From: UKL13-2 sp044228625 | Lineage (GTDB): Bacteria; Pseudomonadota; Gammaproteobacteria; Burkholderiales; Usitatibacteraceae | Assembly (NCBI GenBank): GCA_044228625.1 | Contig: JBGAUM010000153.1 | Location: 1 to 5,322 of the forward strand | DNA: 5,322 nt | Reading direction: 5' to 3' | Part shown: positions 3,599-5,322 of the stretch, piece by piece | Numbering within the stretch: position 1 is the stretch's first letter | Layout of the letters: every line of letters starts with the position of its first letter | Position numbers and translations under genes: made by a program | Notes under the pieces: generated by a model | Told to the model about the DNA's origin: nothing | Database searches by the model: none | Seen by the model: only the letters and a program-made list of their open reading frames with translations

Positions 3599-5322
3599 TC
3601 AGGCGCGCACAACGCGCACTGCACATTTCTTGAAATCGGTTTCCTTGGAAATCGGGCAGGTCGCATCGAGGGTGAGCTTGTTGATCAGCCGGCCCTCATC
3701 AAAGAACGGCACAAACACCAGACCCTTGGGAGGTTTGTTCCGTCCCTTGGTCTCCAACTGGCAAAGGATCTCGCCGCGCCGCGATTGCACCTTGATTTCC
3801 ATTCCGCGCTGCATGCCGCGCGACTTGGCATCATCCGGGTTCATGTACAACACCGCCTCGGGCACCGCCCGATGCAATTCACCGACGCGACGGGTCATGG
3901 TGCCGGTGTGCCAATGCTCCAGCACGCGACCGGTACAAAGCCACAGGTCAAACTCCTTGTCCGGTGCTTCTGCGGCGGGTTGGTACGGAAGGGCGAATAC
4001 TACGGCCTTGCCATCCTTGTGGCCGTAAAACTTGAGTCCTTCCCCTTTTTTCACGTAGGGGTCGGATCCTTCGCGGAAGCGCCATAGCGTTTCCTTGCCG
4101 TCGACGACGGGCCAGCGCAGTCCGCGGACCTCGTGGTAGGTGTCAAAGGTGGCGAGGTCGTGTCCATGCCCGCGCCCGAACTCCGCGTATTCCTCGAACA
4201 AGCCCTTTTGCAGGTAGAACCCAAGTTTCTCGGATTCGTCATTCGAATAATTCTTGATGTACTTGCCATTGACCTTGCTGAGGTCGCCGAGCGGAAATTT
4301 GTTGACCTTGCCATTGCGGTACAACACGTCGAACAAGGTCTTTCCCTTGTATTCCGGCTTCTTGGCCAGCAACTCCGGCGTCCACACGTCCTCCATCTTG
4401 AAGCGCTTGGAGAACTCGATGTACTGCCAAAGGTCCGACCGGGATTCCCCCGGCGCCTTCACCTGTTGGCGCCAGAATTGGGTCCGGCGCTCGGCATTCC
4501 CGAACGCACCCTCTTTCTCAACCCACATCGCGGACGGCAGGATGAGGTCCGCAGCCATGGCGCTGACCGTCGGGTAGGCATCACTCACCACCACAAACGT
4601 TTCCGGATTGCGCCATCCCGGAAGGATCTCTCCATTGATGTTCGGTCCTGCCTGCATGTTGTTGGTGGTGGACGTCCAGTAGCACTTGAGCTTGCCGTCC
4701 TTGAGTGCGCGGCTTTGCGCGACAGCGTGCAGGCCGATCTTGTCGTTGAGCGTGCCGTCCGGCAATTGCCAGATGTGTTCCGTATGCTTCCGATGTTCCG
4801 GGTTGGTCACCACCATGTCTGCGGGCAGGCGATGTGAGAAGGTCCCCACCTCGCGTGCAGTGCCACAGGCGCTGGGCTGGCCGGTCAACGAGAAAGGACT
4901 GTTGCCCGGCGTGCTGATCTTGCCCGTCAGCAAGTGGATGTTGTAGATCAGGTTGTTGGCCCAGGTGCCGCGCGTGTGCTGGTTGAAACCCATGGTCCAG
5001 AACGACATGACCTTGACTTTCGGGTCTGCATAGATCTTGGCCAGGTCTTCCAGCTGTTTGGCCGGAACGCCGGAAAGTTTGCTGGTGTATTCGGCGGTGT
5101 ACGTCGAAACGAATTTGGCAAATTCCTCAAAGTTGATCGGCGTGGAGTCGTTCGGGTTGCCTTTCGGCTTTCCGTCTGCACCCGGATAGCCGTTGCTCTT
5201 GGCATCCTTCTCCAGTGCGTGGGCGGGGCGCAAGCCATAGCCGATGTCGTCTGCCCCCTTCTTGAAATTCACATGCTTCTTTACGAACTCCATGTCCACC
5301 TTGTTGTTGGTAATGAGGTAGT
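3599..5322 (-). CDS. napA: NapA, periplasmic nitrate reductase catalytic subunit (C-terminal two thirds)
   Basis: The 5' end lies beyond the window; 573 residues of an expected roughly 830 are visible, and the frame stays open to the edge (YLITNNK precedes the GTG at 5299, which is an internal Val codon). The protein holds Mo-bis-MGD and reduces nitrate to nitrite in the periplasm. Hallmark stretches are seen: YGLRPAHAL, YWTSTTNNMQAGPNIN, MGFNQHTRG, GQPSACGTAREVGTF, ILPSAMWVEKEGAFGNAERR, TQFWRQQVKAPGE, and the C-terminal dinucleotide-binding region LWLCTGRVLEHWHTGTMTRR, ending in TDFKKCAV. The Tat signal, the 4Fe-4S cysteines and the Mo-binding Cys lie outside the window. The reading frame has no breaks. 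Homology to NapA rather than assimilatory NasA is supported by the adjacent napB and napC. Confidence 0.97.
   Translation of the reverse strand, partial: YLITNNKVDMEFVKKHVNFKKGADDIGYGLRPAHALEKDAKSNGYPGADGKPKGNPNDSTPINFEEFAKFVSTYTAEYTSKLSGVPAKQLEDLAKIYADPKVKVMSFWTMGFNQHTRGTWANNLIYNIHLLTGKISTPGNSPFSLTGQPSACGTAREVGTFSHRLPADMVVTNPEHRKHTEHIWQLPDGTLNDKIGLHAVAQSRALKDGKLKCYWTSTTNNMQAGPNINGEILPGWRNPETFVVVSDAYPTVSAMAADLILPSAMWVEKEGAFGNAERRTQFWRQQVKAPGESRSDLWQYIEFSKRFKMEDVWTPELLAKKPEYKGKTLFDVLYRNGKVNKFPLGDLSKVNGKYIKNYSNDESEKLGFYLQKGLFEEYAEFGRGHGHDLATFDTYHEVRGLRWPVVDGKETLWRFREGSDPYVKKGEGLKFYGHKDGKAVVFALPYQPAAEAPDKEFDLWLCTGRVLEHWHTGTMTRRVGELHRAVPEAVLYMNPDDAKSRGMQRGMEIKVQSRRGEILCQLETKGRNKPPKGLVFVPFFDEGRLINKLTLDATCPISKETDFKKCAVRVVRA

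Noticed and set aside
3567..3626. Longer napB start at 3626 or 3590
   Set aside because: The extra N-terminus is charged and Cys-containing ahead of a clear signal peptide, and 3626 overlaps the napA end; ATG 3566 fits a normal Sec leader.
4133..4837. 234-codon open frame on the + strand
   Set aside because: It lies wholly antisense to napA, whose protein is unmistakable; long shadow frames are common in GC-rich genes.

Overview
This window looks like a chromosomal segment of a GC-rich proteobacterium, most likely a betaproteobacterium. The reasons are CCA-encoded tRNA genes, GC-biased third codon positions, a periplasmic nitrate reductase operon of the napABC type, and closely similar short palindromic elements scattered between genes. 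The genus cannot be fixed from the sequence.

Left part (1-1619, + strand): a probable terminator of an upstream gene, a small Lar-like zinc-ribbon protein (126-443), and a ten-helix YeeE/YedE-family (TsuA-like) transporter with the conserved cysteines expected for uptake of a sulfur compound such as thiosulfate (507-1619).

Middle part (about 1620-2454): a lysine tRNA locus with an unusual layout. A strong sigma70-type promoter (TTGACC-18-TATAAT) is followed by a tRNA 5' relic carrying a hairpin element, tRNA-Lys(UUU), a second tRNA 5' relic with a related hairpin element, an intact tRNA-Lys(CUU) and a Rho-independent terminator. Beyond the terminator lies a third relic: the 3' half of the tRNA-Lys(CUU) gene, split in its anticodon loop by an inverted copy of the same 43-base REP-like palindrome. 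Three lysine tRNA copies are therefore broken by members of one hairpin family, in two orientations. This is the most notable part of the window. About 135 bp without a convincing gene separates it from the nap operon.

Right part (2455-5322, - strand): napA (5' end beyond the window), napB and napC, tightly packed in that order and convergent with the tRNA locus. NapC is a membrane-anchored tetraheme quinol dehydrogenase that passes electrons to the diheme NapB and the molybdenum catalytic subunit NapA, which reduces nitrate to nitrite in the periplasm. No napG or napH lies downstream of napC here, so NapC is the quinol oxidation route visible in this window. The REP-like hairpin at 2238-2280 also lies 3' of napC and could form the end of that mRNA.
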